Below, piece by piece: positions 8,991 to 15,272 of a DNA stretch of 18,854 bases. Below the pieces are notes generated by a model. It had not been told where the DNA came from and ran no database searches. It worked only from the letters and a program-made list of their open reading frames with translations. Every line of letters starts with the position of its first letter. Position 1 is the stretch's first letter. The stretch covers positions 1 to 18,854 of the forward strand of contig CAZTWC010000043.1 of assembly GCA_964617105.1 (NCBI GenBank). Reading direction: 5' to 3'. The DNA comes from CAZTWC01 sp964617105 [NCBI: uncultured Myxococcia bacterium]. GTDB lineage: Bacteria; CAZTWC01. The position numbers were made by a program, and so were the translations under genes.

Positions 8991-10535
8991 CTACTTAAAA
9001 GAAGAGATAAACCCATCGATGGTCTTAAAAACCATATCGCTTTCACAGTCCTGCATCATTTCGTGACCTGAGTGGTCAAACCAAACCACCTCTTTTTCTG
9101 TGCTATTTACCCCTTCTAAAATAATGCGGGCGCTGTCTGGAGAGATAACCTTATCCTTCTTGGAATGAAGAAGTAAAAGAGGGTGAGAAAATTGACCCAG
9201 GCGGGTCTGGATATCATTAGAATATTGCAACAAAGATTGGAAACTGTCGGTAGCAAAACGGGGATAGTTACGATTTTCTGAGGCTAGTTGAGAACAATTA
9301 AAAGCGGTTGGAGAGTCCCAAAAAGGGAAGAGTTTTTCTAAAAATGGGGTTAAATGAACCAGGGGACTGACAAATTTCAAGGCCGGAGCAACCAACACCA
9401 AACCTTTAACAACTTTTTCAAACTCTATACCCAAATCCAGAGCCAACAAACCTCCCATGGAAAAACCAACCACAATAATCTGTTGGCATTTTTTATTTAA
9501 TTCTAACAGGGCTTGCCGGGCGTCCTTAAGCCAATCTTCACTTTGCAGCCCTTTTAGCGCCTTATAATCGGTGCCGTGCCCTCTAAGTACTGGAAACAAA
9601 TAAGGTATATCTTGCTTTTCCAACACAGGTACCAGGCCGGAAATAGTTTTCAAACTAGAAGTATATCCGTGAAGAGCCAATACTCCTAATGGCTCCTTTT
9701 TTTTTCGCCCGTTTAATTTATAACTTATGGGCTCAGTTTTTTGCATTGGAACATCGATGGGCCAAAAATTCTGGGAATGATCCACCAGAGAAGAGATTTT
9801 TTTCATTAACTGATCGGTCATCTGGCGCAACTGCTCTTTATCAATAGTCTCCAGTTTTTGACTATACCTAATCGGCTCTCCAAAACGGATAGTGATTTTG
9901 TTGTTTTTGGGCAAAGGCAGCATCTCCAGGCGAGGATACATTTCGGGAGGAAATGCCAGACCAGTTCCGGTCAATCCCACTGGAACAATGGGCGCACCGG
10001 TAATCATTGACAACCGTACGGCACCGGTCTTACCTGGCAAGAGTCCGGTTTCTGCCTCCAATTGATCGCGTTGGACCTCTTCTTCTCCCGGGATGGTTCC
10101 TTCCGGAAAAATCACCACTACCCGACCATATTTTAAACGTATAATGGCGTTTTCGAGACCACTGCCGGTTTTTCGTTCTAACTTGATAGATTCGGCAAAA
10201 TCCATTAAATATTTTAAAAAGGGAAAATCAAACAGCATGGCCTTGGCTAAAAAACAAACTCGCCGGGGACAACTACTGGCTACTACAGTAGCATCAAACC
10301 AACTCTGGTGGTTAACAGCCAGAATCAAGCCTCCGGTTGCAGGAATATTATCAGCACCAATAATCTCAATTTGATTGGTGAGACTATACTGCAATTTAAG
10401 TAACCTGGTTATAAAGCCATAAGAATATTGACGAGTTAGTTCAAAAACCGGTAACTCTTTCAGCAAGTTATAGGTTTTACCAACTATCATATCAGCTGGC
10501 GCCAATAATTTATTTATTAGTTCAAAGCGCTTCAT
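8991..10535 (-). CDS. fusion of PlsC-type 1-acylglycerol-3-phosphate acyltransferase and alpha/beta hydrolase
   Basis: Residues about 45-270 are a glycerolipid acyltransferase: the catalytic HX4D box is NHQSWFD (H76, D81), the phosphate-binding motif is FPEGT (143-147), and VPVGLTGTG follows. Such enzymes acylate lysophosphatidate or a related lysolipid at the inner membrane. Residues about 285-514 are an alpha/beta hydrolase of the monoacylglycerol lipase/carboxylesterase type: oxyanion region LALHGYTSS, RGHG, nucleophile elbow GFSMGG with Ser359, probable acid Asp461 (KKDKVIS) and His491 (DHSGHEMM). Both sites look intact. The two halves are read as one frame with no sign of a frameshift. 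The start is well supported by GGGAGG four bases before the ATG at 10535. The gene sits 32 bases after the pentapeptide-repeat gene on the same strand, so they are likely one operon ending at the terminator at 8931-8972. One polypeptide could both deacylate and reacylate lipids, or channel released acyl groups; this is inference. Confidence 0.92.
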   Translation of the reverse strand: MKRFELINKLLAPADMIVGKTYNLLKELPVFELTRQYSYGFITRLLKLQYSLTNQIEIIGADNIPATGGLILAVNHQSWFDATVVASSCPRRVCFLAKAMLFDFPFLKYLMDFAESIKLERKTGSGLENAIIRLKYGRVVVIFPEGTIPGEEEVQRDQLEAETGLLPGKTGAVRLSMITGAPIVPVGLTGTGLAFPPEMYPRLEMLPLPKNNKITIRFGEPIRYSQKLETIDKEQLRQMTDQLMKKISSLVDHSQNFWPIDVPMQKTEPISYKLNGRKKKEPLGVLALHGYTSSLKTISGLVPVLEKQDIPYLFPVLRGHGTDYKALKGLQSEDWLKDARQALLELNKKCQQIIVVGFSMGGLLALDLGIEFEKVVKGLVLVAPALKFVSPLVHLTPFLEKLFPFWDSPTAFNCSQLASENRNYPRFATDSFQSLLQYSNDIQTRLGQFSHPLLLLHSKKDKVISPDSARIILEGVNSTEKEVVWFDHSGHEMMQDCESDMVFKTIDGFISSFK

Positions 10536-10567
10536 TTAACCTCCCATAAAACTATACTGCGCATGCT

Positions 10568-11161
10568 CTACTCATCAAAAATTGCTCCCTCGAATTCCTC
10601 CTGGTCGATATCTATCCCCTTTAAATTGGCACCCATCAAGTTGGCCTCCATAAATTCCGCACCGGTGATGTCAGCGCCAGACAAATCACAATTATGCAAG
10701 TTGGCGTTTTCAAAATTGGCATCTCTCAAATCAGAATCTTTAAATGAAGCACTCTCCAATTCAGCACATTCAAAATCAGCGTTGCTGATTTGGCAATTTT
10801 GCATTTGGGCTTTATGCAGGAACGCGAATGCAAATTTTGTGTTTATCAACTTGGAACCTTTAAATACAGAACCAGATAATATCGCCTCCTTCAAATTAGC
10901 ATCACTTAAATCGCAATTTTCTATTTTACTGTTTCCCAGGTTGGCACAGATTAAGTTAGAATTGCTAAGATTGGATCCGGTAAAGTCCACATTAAGAAGG
11001 TCTGCGCCAGACAGGTCAACTTTGTTCAAATTGGTGTTTGATAAATCCGCTCCGGCTAATAAAATATCGATATAAGGATTTTCCTGCCTGAACTTGTTCC
11101 ATTCTTTGACCGATTTTTTTAACAAGTTGCATTGCTCTTCTAAATAATTTTTTATTGCCAT
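10568..11161 (-). CDS. pentapeptide-repeat protein
   Basis: A 197-residue protein whose residues from about 35 to 185 are nearly continuous A(D/N)LXX-type pentapeptides (for example AGADLSNTNL, LSGADLLNVDF, DLRDANFENANL, DLSGADITGAEF, ANLMGANL). This pattern folds as a right-handed quadrilateral beta-helix. The first 34 residues are helical and charged with a single Cys. There is no signal peptide, so it is probably cytoplasmic. Some family members (MfpA, Qnr) mimic DNA and protect gyrase, but most have unknown roles and nothing here is specific for gyrase. AAGGA lies upstream of the ATG at 11161. It is the first gene of a leftward operon with the acyltransferase/hydrolase fusion and has a consensus-like promoter at 11205-11233. 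Confidence 0.93.
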   Translation of the reverse strand: MAIKNYLEEQCNLLKKSVKEWNKFRQENPYIDILLAGADLSNTNLNKVDLSGADLLNVDFTGSNLSNSNLICANLGNSKIENCDLSDANLKEAILSGSVFKGSKLINTKFAFAFLHKAQMQNCQISNADFECAELESASFKDSDLRDANFENANLHNCDLSGADITGAEFMEANLMGANLKGIDIDQEEFEGAIFDE

Positions 11162-11204
11162 TTTTTATCCTTATACATTTAGGTAATTAAGGCCAATATT
11201 ATTT

Positions 11205-11233
11205 ATTTTATTTAATGTAATGGTAAATGTCAA
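11205..11233 (-). promoter_or_regulatory. sigma-70-type promoter of the pentapeptide/acyltransferase operon
   Basis: Read on the minus strand, TTGACA (11233-11228) is followed after exactly 17 bases by TAAAAT (11210-11205), six of six and five of six consensus matches. It is oriented toward the start at 11161 and would give a leader of roughly 35-40 bases. Confidence 0.7.
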
Positions 11234-11236
11234 CAA

Positions 11237-11259
11237 TGTTTGGACAATATGTCCAAACA
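11237..11259. promoter_or_regulatory. perfect 23-base palindrome, likely operator
   Basis: Arms TGTTTGGACA and TGTCCAAACA flank a three-base centre ATA with no mismatch. It ends three bases from the -35 hexamer of the leftward promoter, centred at about -50 relative to the expected start, a place typical of activator sites. There is no T tract, so it is not a terminator. A dimeric helix-turn-helix protein is the likely ligand; which one is unknown. A further TGTCCA occurs at 11310-11315. Confidence 0.6.
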
Positions 11260-11278
11260 CACCTGGCAAGGCGGCGGG

Positions 11279-11307
11279 AAACTGTTGGTTATTGAGGGAA
11301 ACAGTTT
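11279..11307. repeat. 8-base perfect inverted repeat in the control region
   Basis: AAACTGTT (11279-11286) and AACAGTTT (11300-11307) are perfect complements with a 13-base spacer. It could be a regulator site or a weak RNA hairpin. It lies just upstream of the putative rightward promoter elements. Confidence 0.4.
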
Positions 11308-11348
11308 GCTGTCCAGGGTTTACAGAAAATATTATACCTAATCTTTTC

Positions 11349-11366
11349 CGTAAGTTACGCTATAAT
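11349..11366 (+). promoter_or_regulatory. putative rightward -10 element with adjacent palindrome
   Basis: A perfect TATAAT at 11361-11366 is preceded two bases upstream by the 11-base palindrome CGTAA-G-TTACG (11349-11359). No good -35 hexamer lies 16-18 bases upstream. If this is a promoter for the comM-recA cluster, the palindrome occupies the spacer, where a repressor would block polymerase. A competing -35-like TTGACA at 11414-11419 has no good -10 partner. Confidence 0.35.
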
Positions 11367-11472
11367 CGAAAAAACTCTGGTCTCTCTCTTATCACTGGCA
11401 CCAAAAATGCAAATTGACAATGGACATTCACAACAAACATGAACTGACACTTTAATTGTATAGGAGTATGAG

Positions 11473-11826
11473 ATGAAAGAGATCACCCTTTATACCTTGA
11501 TTGAATCACTGGTTACCGAGGTCTATTCTGCCTGCGAAACTTTTGTCAATCGAGACCAGGATAATTTGCATAATAAAATCAATAAGGCAGCAATTCTTAC
11601 CACCGCTTTTTTTATCAAGGGCTGCCGTTCGCCTTCTCCTTTTAAATACATGGCCCATTCTCGACAATGGGCGAACCAAGTAATTTACCTATTAACACTG
11701 GCCCAAAGAAGAGGCCTGATCTCTAAGGATAAATCAATAGGGCTCAGCCGTCCCTACTTTAATTTGGATGAAAATATCAATCTTATTTTGGCGAGGAATA
11801 CTCAAAGTGTTGTCAAAAGTAATTAG
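11473..11826 (+). CDS. small helical protein, possibly four-helix-bundle (S23/avd-like)
   Basis: A 117-residue protein that looks entirely helical. The pattern LIESLVTEVYSACETF, then NKINKAA, a Gly near the middle, then WANQVIYLLTLAQRRGLI loosely recalls the four-helix-bundle proteins encoded in 23S rRNA intervening sequences and the avd proteins; the match is weak and was judged by eye only. AGGAG at 11462-11466, six bases before the ATG, supports the start. Its last 20 bases overlap the GTG start of comM, so translation of the two is probably coupled and it belongs to the recombination cluster. It has no signal peptide and no catalytic motif that I recognise. No reverse transcriptase or variable repeat is present, so there is no diversity-generating element here. 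Confidence 0.7.
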   Translation: MKEITLYTLIESLVTEVYSACETFVNRDQDNLHNKINKAAILTTAFFIKGCRSPSPFKYMAHSRQWANQVIYLLTLAQRRGLISKDKSIGLSRPYFNLDENINLILARNTQSVVKSN

Positions 11827-13348
11827 CAGTACAATTTTAGGAATCGATGCCCACAAAGTGGAAGTTGAAGTCAATATCTCCAATGGCTTTATCAAATTCG
11901 ACCTGGTGGGACTGGCAGAGTGCGCTGTTAAAGAGAGCCGAATCCGAGTCGAAGCCGCCCTGAAAAATTGCGACTTTAATATGCCTATGAAAAAGATAAT
12001 TGTCAATTTGGCTCCAGCAGATATTCGTAAATCCGGTACTTCTTTCGATTTACCCATAGCGGTGGGCATACTGGCCTCCTCCGGAGTTATCCCTATCTCT
12101 AACCTGGCTGATTATTTAATCGCTGGAGAATTGTCCCTGGATGGTAAGGTAAAGCCGGTTCCCGGTGTGCTGTCAATGGCCATTGCTTCAAAAAAATTGG
12201 GTTTAAAAGGTTTGATTGTACCGAAAAAAAATATCGCCGAAGCCTCTCTTGCAAAGGGCGTGGATATTTTGGGGGTAGATGACCTGAAAGAGACGGTGGA
12301 TATTTTGATCAACGGAAAATCGGAAAGGTACATGATAAATGAAGTCAAAAATGTTCGGGAAAATAATCACATTAGTTTCAACAACCTCGACCTGGCCGAT
12401 GTTTTTGGTCAGCAACACGCAAAACGGGCTTTAGAAGTAGCAGCGGCCGGTGGCCACAACCTTTTGCTCATAGGACCACCCGGAACCGGAAAAACCATGC
12501 TGGCTCAACGGATATCTTCAATATTTCCTTCTATGTCCTTTGAAGAATCACTTGAGACCACCAAAATATATTCTATTGCTGAGCATCTAGGGGAAAAAAA
12601 GTCTCTTATCGTTTCCCGCCCATTCAGAGCACCACACCACACAATAAGCAGTGCTGGCATGGTGGGAGGGGGGAGATTCTCGCCCAAACCGGGCGAGGTT
12701 TCCCTGGCCCACAATGGGGTGCTTTTTTTGGATGAACTACCTGAATTTCGGCGAGATGCCCTGGAGGTATTGAGGCAACCTTTGGAAGATGGAAGAGTGA
12801 ATATTACCAGATCCCAGATTACTTTTAACTATCCCGCTTCTTTTACCCTGGTGGCTAGCATGAACCCATGCAAATGTGGACATATGGGAGATAAAATTAA
12901 AAACTGTACCTGCTCGGTGAGTGCCATAAAACATTATCGTGCCCGTATTTCCGGACCTTTGCTGGACCGGATAGATATCCAGGTAGAAATTCCTCCTGTT
13001 ACTTCAAAAGATATTTTTTATGGAGATAGGTCGGGTGAAAGTTCCAACAATATAAAAAAAAGGGTGGAAAAGACGCGAAAAATACAGTGGCAACGGTTTA
13101 AAAAAATTAACGGTCTTTTTTGTAACGCCAATATGAACGCTGCTCACCTGAAAAAATATTGTCAATTGAACGACCGGGGAACAAAACTGCTGAAAAATGC
13201 TGTGGATATAATGGGAATCAGCGCCAGGGCATATTCTCGTATCCTAAAAATGTCTAGGACCCTGGCTGACATGGAAGGGCAAAAGATGATTGGAAGTCAT
13301 CATATTGCCGAAGCCATAAATTATCGCAGTTTGGACCGGGAAAATTAA
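11807..13348 (+). CDS. comM: ComM/YifB family Mg-chelatase-like AAA ATPase
   Basis: ComM is a hexameric helicase that drives branch migration of the joint formed by RecA during natural transformation and other recombination; it acts in the cytoplasm. The 513 residues carry a Lon-protease-like (ChlI) N-terminal domain (about 10-140), an AAA+ domain with Walker A GPPGTGKT at 223-230, the family signature RPFRAPHHTISSAGMVGGG, Walker B VLFLDELPEF, a four-cysteine motif (C355, C357, C367, C369 in MNPCKCGH...NCTC), and the C-terminal domain with SARAYSRILKMSRTLADMEG. An in-frame ATG at 11768 would add 13 residues, but family members begin MLSKVxS, matching the GTG at 11807 with GAGGA at 11793-11797. 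It overlaps the preceding gene by 20 bases and lies 25 bases before recA. Confidence 0.95.
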   Translation: MLSKVISSTILGIDAHKVEVEVNISNGFIKFDLVGLAECAVKESRIRVEAALKNCDFNMPMKKIIVNLAPADIRKSGTSFDLPIAVGILASSGVIPISNLADYLIAGELSLDGKVKPVPGVLSMAIASKKLGLKGLIVPKKNIAEASLAKGVDILGVDDLKETVDILINGKSERYMINEVKNVRENNHISFNNLDLADVFGQQHAKRALEVAAAGGHNLLLIGPPGTGKTMLAQRISSIFPSMSFEESLETTKIYSIAEHLGEKKSLIVSRPFRAPHHTISSAGMVGGGRFSPKPGEVSLAHNGVLFLDELPEFRRDALEVLRQPLEDGRVNITRSQITFNYPASFTLVASMNPCKCGHMGDKIKNCTCSVSAIKHYRARISGPLLDRIDIQVEIPPVTSKDIFYGDRSGESSNNIKKRVEKTRKIQWQRFKKINGLFCNANMNAAHLKKYCQLNDRGTKLLKNAVDIMGISARAYSRILKMSRTLADMEGQKMIGSHHIAEAINYRSLDREN

Positions 13349-13373
13349 TCAGGTATAAAAAATAGGAGGTTTT

Positions 13374-14399
13374 ATGAAAAAAAATATTGCCAGTTTATTA
13401 AAAGATGTTTTAGACACCATTGAGAAACAATTTGGAAAGGGCTCTATCATGCTGATGTCCGATGAAACTGCCAGATCTAAATTGGTGCCTGCTATCTCCA
13501 GCGGCGCTCTGGGATTAGATATGGCTTTGGGCATCGGTGGTTATCCCCGGGGTAGAGTAGTCGAAATCTATGGTCACGAATCATCCGGCAAAACCACCCT
13601 CAGTCTTCATGCTATCGCTGAATTACAAAAATCGGGCGGGGTGGCGGCTTTTATCGATGCTGAACATGCTTTTGATATCAATTATGCCCACCGCCTGGGC
13701 GTGGTTACCGATAACCTGCTAGTTTCACAGCCAGATTGTGGCGAGCAGGCTCTTGATATTGCCGAGATATTGGTACGTTCCGGAGCCATCGATTTGATAG
13801 TGGTGGATTCTGTAGCTGCCCTGGTTCCAAGAGCTGAAATAGATGGGGAGATGGGAGACAATCATTTGGGATTACAGGCCAGACTAATGAGCAGGGCCAT
13901 GCGCAAACTAACTGCGCTGGCCAACAAAAACCAGACTACTTTAATCTTTATCAACCAACTAAGGATGAAAATCGGGGTCATGTTTGGCAATCCAGAAGTC
14001 ACCACCGGCGGCAATGCCTTAAAGTTCTATTCTTCGGTGCGCCTGGAGGCCAAACGACTGGGCGTGCAGAAACAAGGAGATGTGGTGGTGGGCAATAAAA
14101 TCAGAGTTAAGGTGGTAAAAAATAAAATGGCGCCTCCTTTCAAACAAGTGGAATTAAACCTGATTTACAATCAGGGTATCTGCCGAACTGATGACCTGGT
14201 GGAAAGAGCCATTACTTACGAAATATTGAAAAAAAGCGGCAGTTGGTACTCCTATGGCGATACCCAATTGGGACAGGGAAAAGAGAATACCATTCGAAAC
14301 CTGGTAAAAAACAACAATTTGCGGCAAAAAATTGAAGCGCTGATAATAAACAAATGGCAGCAGCAATGCCGACTGGAACCAGTAACCCAGGCGGCTTAA
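13374..14399 (+). CDS. recA: recombinase RecA
   Basis: The central strand-exchange ATPase of homologous recombination, also co-protease for LexA. The 341 residues include QFGKGSIM near the start, Walker A GHESSGKT at 67-74 (usually GPESSGKT), FIDAEHAFD, the Walker B region [59 protein letters not shown] (L2 DNA-binding loop and signature), and [12 protein letters not shown]. The acidic C-terminal tail of E. coli RecA is absent: the protein ends in a basic and neutral sequence, EPVTQAA. AGGAGG at 13364-13369 lies four bases before the ATG. Being 25 bases after comM without a terminator, it is probably read with it, although a separate promoter inside comM cannot be excluded. Confidence 0.97.
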   Translation: MKKNIASLLKDVLDTIEKQFGKGSIMLMSDETARSKLVPAISSGALGLDMALGIGGYPRGRVVEIYGHESSGKTTLSLHAIAELQKSGGVAAFIDAEHAFDINYAHRLGVVTDNLLVSQPDCGEQALDIAEILVRSGAIDLIVVDSVAALVPRAEIDGEMGDNHLGLQARLMSRAMRKLTALANKNQTTLIFINQLRMKIGVMFGNPEVTTGGNALKFYSSVRLEAKRLGVQKQGDVVVGNKIRVKVVKNKMAPPFKQVELNLIYNQGICRTDDLVERAITYEILKKSGSWYSYGDTQLGQGKENTIRNLVKNNNLRQKIEALIINKWQQQCRLEPVTQAA

Positions 14400-14404
14400 G
14401 TCTT

Positions 14405-14422
14405 ATCCAGGGGTCTCTGGAT
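14405..14422 (+). other. small hairpin between recA and ssb
   Basis: ATCCAG (14405-14410) and CTGGAT (14417-14422) can pair around a six-base loop just after the recA stop. There is no T tract, so it is unlikely to terminate strongly; it could stabilise or partly attenuate the recA message before ssb. Confidence 0.3.
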
Positions 14423-14464
14423 GGAGATGACTAATTCGTTATATCCAAAATAAGGGAGGTAAAA

Positions 14465-14851
14465 ATGAAGTCACTAAATAAAGTTCTGTTAATTGGAAAC
14501 CTTGGTTCAGATCCGGAAATGATTCAAACCAAATCGGGAAAAACCCTGGTAAGCCTGAATTTGGCTACTAATCTATCGGTTCCGTCTGGGGAAGATTGGC
14601 AAGAGATAACCGATTGGCACCGAGTCAAGGCCTGGGGGAAATTAGCGGTCATTTGCAACAAATATTTGGTCAAGGGACGTAAAATTTTTGTGGAGGGTCG
14701 TTTGTGTCGTCGGGAATGGGAAAAAGAGGATGGCAAAAAGGATTCTATCACTGAAATTATCGCCAATAATATTATCTTTTTAAACAAGGGTAATGGCACC
14801 GGCAACTATGCTACTGCTACCGCCAGTGCAGTTGGGGATTTACCAATGTAA
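14465..14851 (+). CDS. ssb: single-stranded DNA-binding protein, shortened C-terminus
   Basis: Coats single-stranded DNA in replication, repair and recombination. Residues 1-108 form the OB fold: LNKVLLIGNLGSDPEM, GKTLVSLNLATN, DWHRVKAWGKLAVICNKYLVKGRKIFVEGRL, and ITEIIANNIIFL. At 128 residues it is shorter than E. coli SSB (178) because the disordered linker is about 20 residues. The conserved acidic tip (DDDIPF in E. coli) is replaced by VGDLPM, keeping D-x-P but losing most acids and the final Phe that partner proteins grasp. GGGAGG at 14454-14459, five bases before the ATG, supports the start. It follows recA by 65 bases, so it is likely the last gene of the comM-recA cluster. It may be a second, specialised SSB beside a canonical one elsewhere. 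Confidence 0.93.
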   Translation: MKSLNKVLLIGNLGSDPEMIQTKSGKTLVSLNLATNLSVPSGEDWQEITDWHRVKAWGKLAVICNKYLVKGRKIFVEGRLCRREWEKEDGKKDSITEIIANNIIFLNKGNGTGNYATATASAVGDLPM

Positions 14852-14869
14852 ACTCCTCTTGGCAGAAAT

Positions 14870-14908
14870 CTGAACATCTTTCCAAAATAAACCGGGATAG
14901 GTGTTCAG
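14870..14908. terminator. possible hairpin between convergent genes
   Basis: CTGAACATCT (14870-14879) pairs with AGGTGTTCAG (14899-14908) over ten positions with one G-T wobble around a 19-base loop. It lies between the convergent ssb and small-protein genes, where a terminator is expected, but no T tract follows on either strand. Confidence 0.3.
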
Positions 14909-14922
14909 CCTCTAACCAAAAG

Positions 14923-15174
14923 TCAGTGGATGGAAATATTATCGGTCAGGTATTTTTCCGCCTGAGCCAAAAGGGTTTCATCCACAGGGATTCCCTTTTG
15001 GAGGTTTTCCGCTTGATCCATCAATTGGCTGTGTAGATTTTTAATCCTGAATAACTCTTTTTCTGTTTCACTGCTCCTTAACTGCTCGTGTTTTTCCAAT
15101 GCTTTCACATGCCTGTTGTGCGCCCTGAAAAGTAGCATCTTGAAATTAATTTTAACCATGTCGTTCTCTTCCAT
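14923..15174 (-). CDS. small charged helical protein, 83 residues
   Basis: I do not recognise the family. The protein starts MEENDMVKINFKM and is rich in Glu, Lys, Leu and Gln, with a heptad-like stretch (about residues 20-55: HVKALEKHEQL... and LFRIKNLHSQLMDQAENL) suggesting a short coiled coil. It has no signal peptide or metal motif. An ATG at 15186 would add four residues, but GGAGG overlaps that codon and lies five bases before the ATG at 15174, which is therefore preferred. A consensus-like promoter lies just upstream at 15210-15238. It converges with ssb. Confidence 0.7.
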   Translation of the reverse strand: MEENDMVKINFKMLLFRAHNRHVKALEKHEQLRSSETEKELFRIKNLHSQLMDQAENLQKGIPVDETLLAQAEKYLTDNISIH

Positions 15175-15209
15175 CTTCACCTCCATTGGGTATCCAAATG
15201 TGAGTCTTT

Positions 15210-15238
15210 ATGCTACATTTACACACATGATTTGTCAA
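15210..15238 (-). promoter_or_regulatory. sigma-70-type promoter of the 83-residue protein gene
   Basis: On the minus strand, TTGACA (15238-15233) is followed after 17 bases by TAGCAT (15215-15210), six of six and four of six consensus matches. It lies in the 98-base gap after the giant gene and points to the start at 15174, so the small gene need not depend on read-through. Confidence 0.6.
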
Positions 15239-15272
15239 AAATTTTTATGTAAAAAAACTAAGAAGGACACTA

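Larger units (their letters stand above)
11162..11472. promoter_or_regulatory. divergent intergenic control region
   Basis: This 311-base stretch separates the leftward pentapeptide/acyltransferase operon from the rightward comM-recA cluster. It contains a good leftward promoter (11205-11233), a perfect 23-base palindrome (11237-11259), an 8-base inverted repeat (11279-11307), and a palindrome next to a consensus TATAAT (11349-11366). I see no convincing gene in it: a 65-codon frame at 11220-11417 has no ribosome binding site and no recognisable content. Confidence 0.7.

Noticed and set aside
10563-11075. 170-codon open frame on the plus strand opposite the pentapeptide-repeat gene
   Set aside because: Its Ser/Leu/Lys-rich monotone repeats mirror the pentapeptide codons on the other strand; it has no ribosome binding site. 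The minus-strand protein is clearly the real one.
11220-11417. 65-codon frame in the control region
   Set aside because: It has no ribosome binding site, crosses three palindromes and shows no protein-like pattern.
11473-11826. avd-like protein as a sign of a diversity-generating retroelement
   Set aside because: No reverse transcriptase gene and no template/variable repeat pair was seen; the family resemblance itself is weak.
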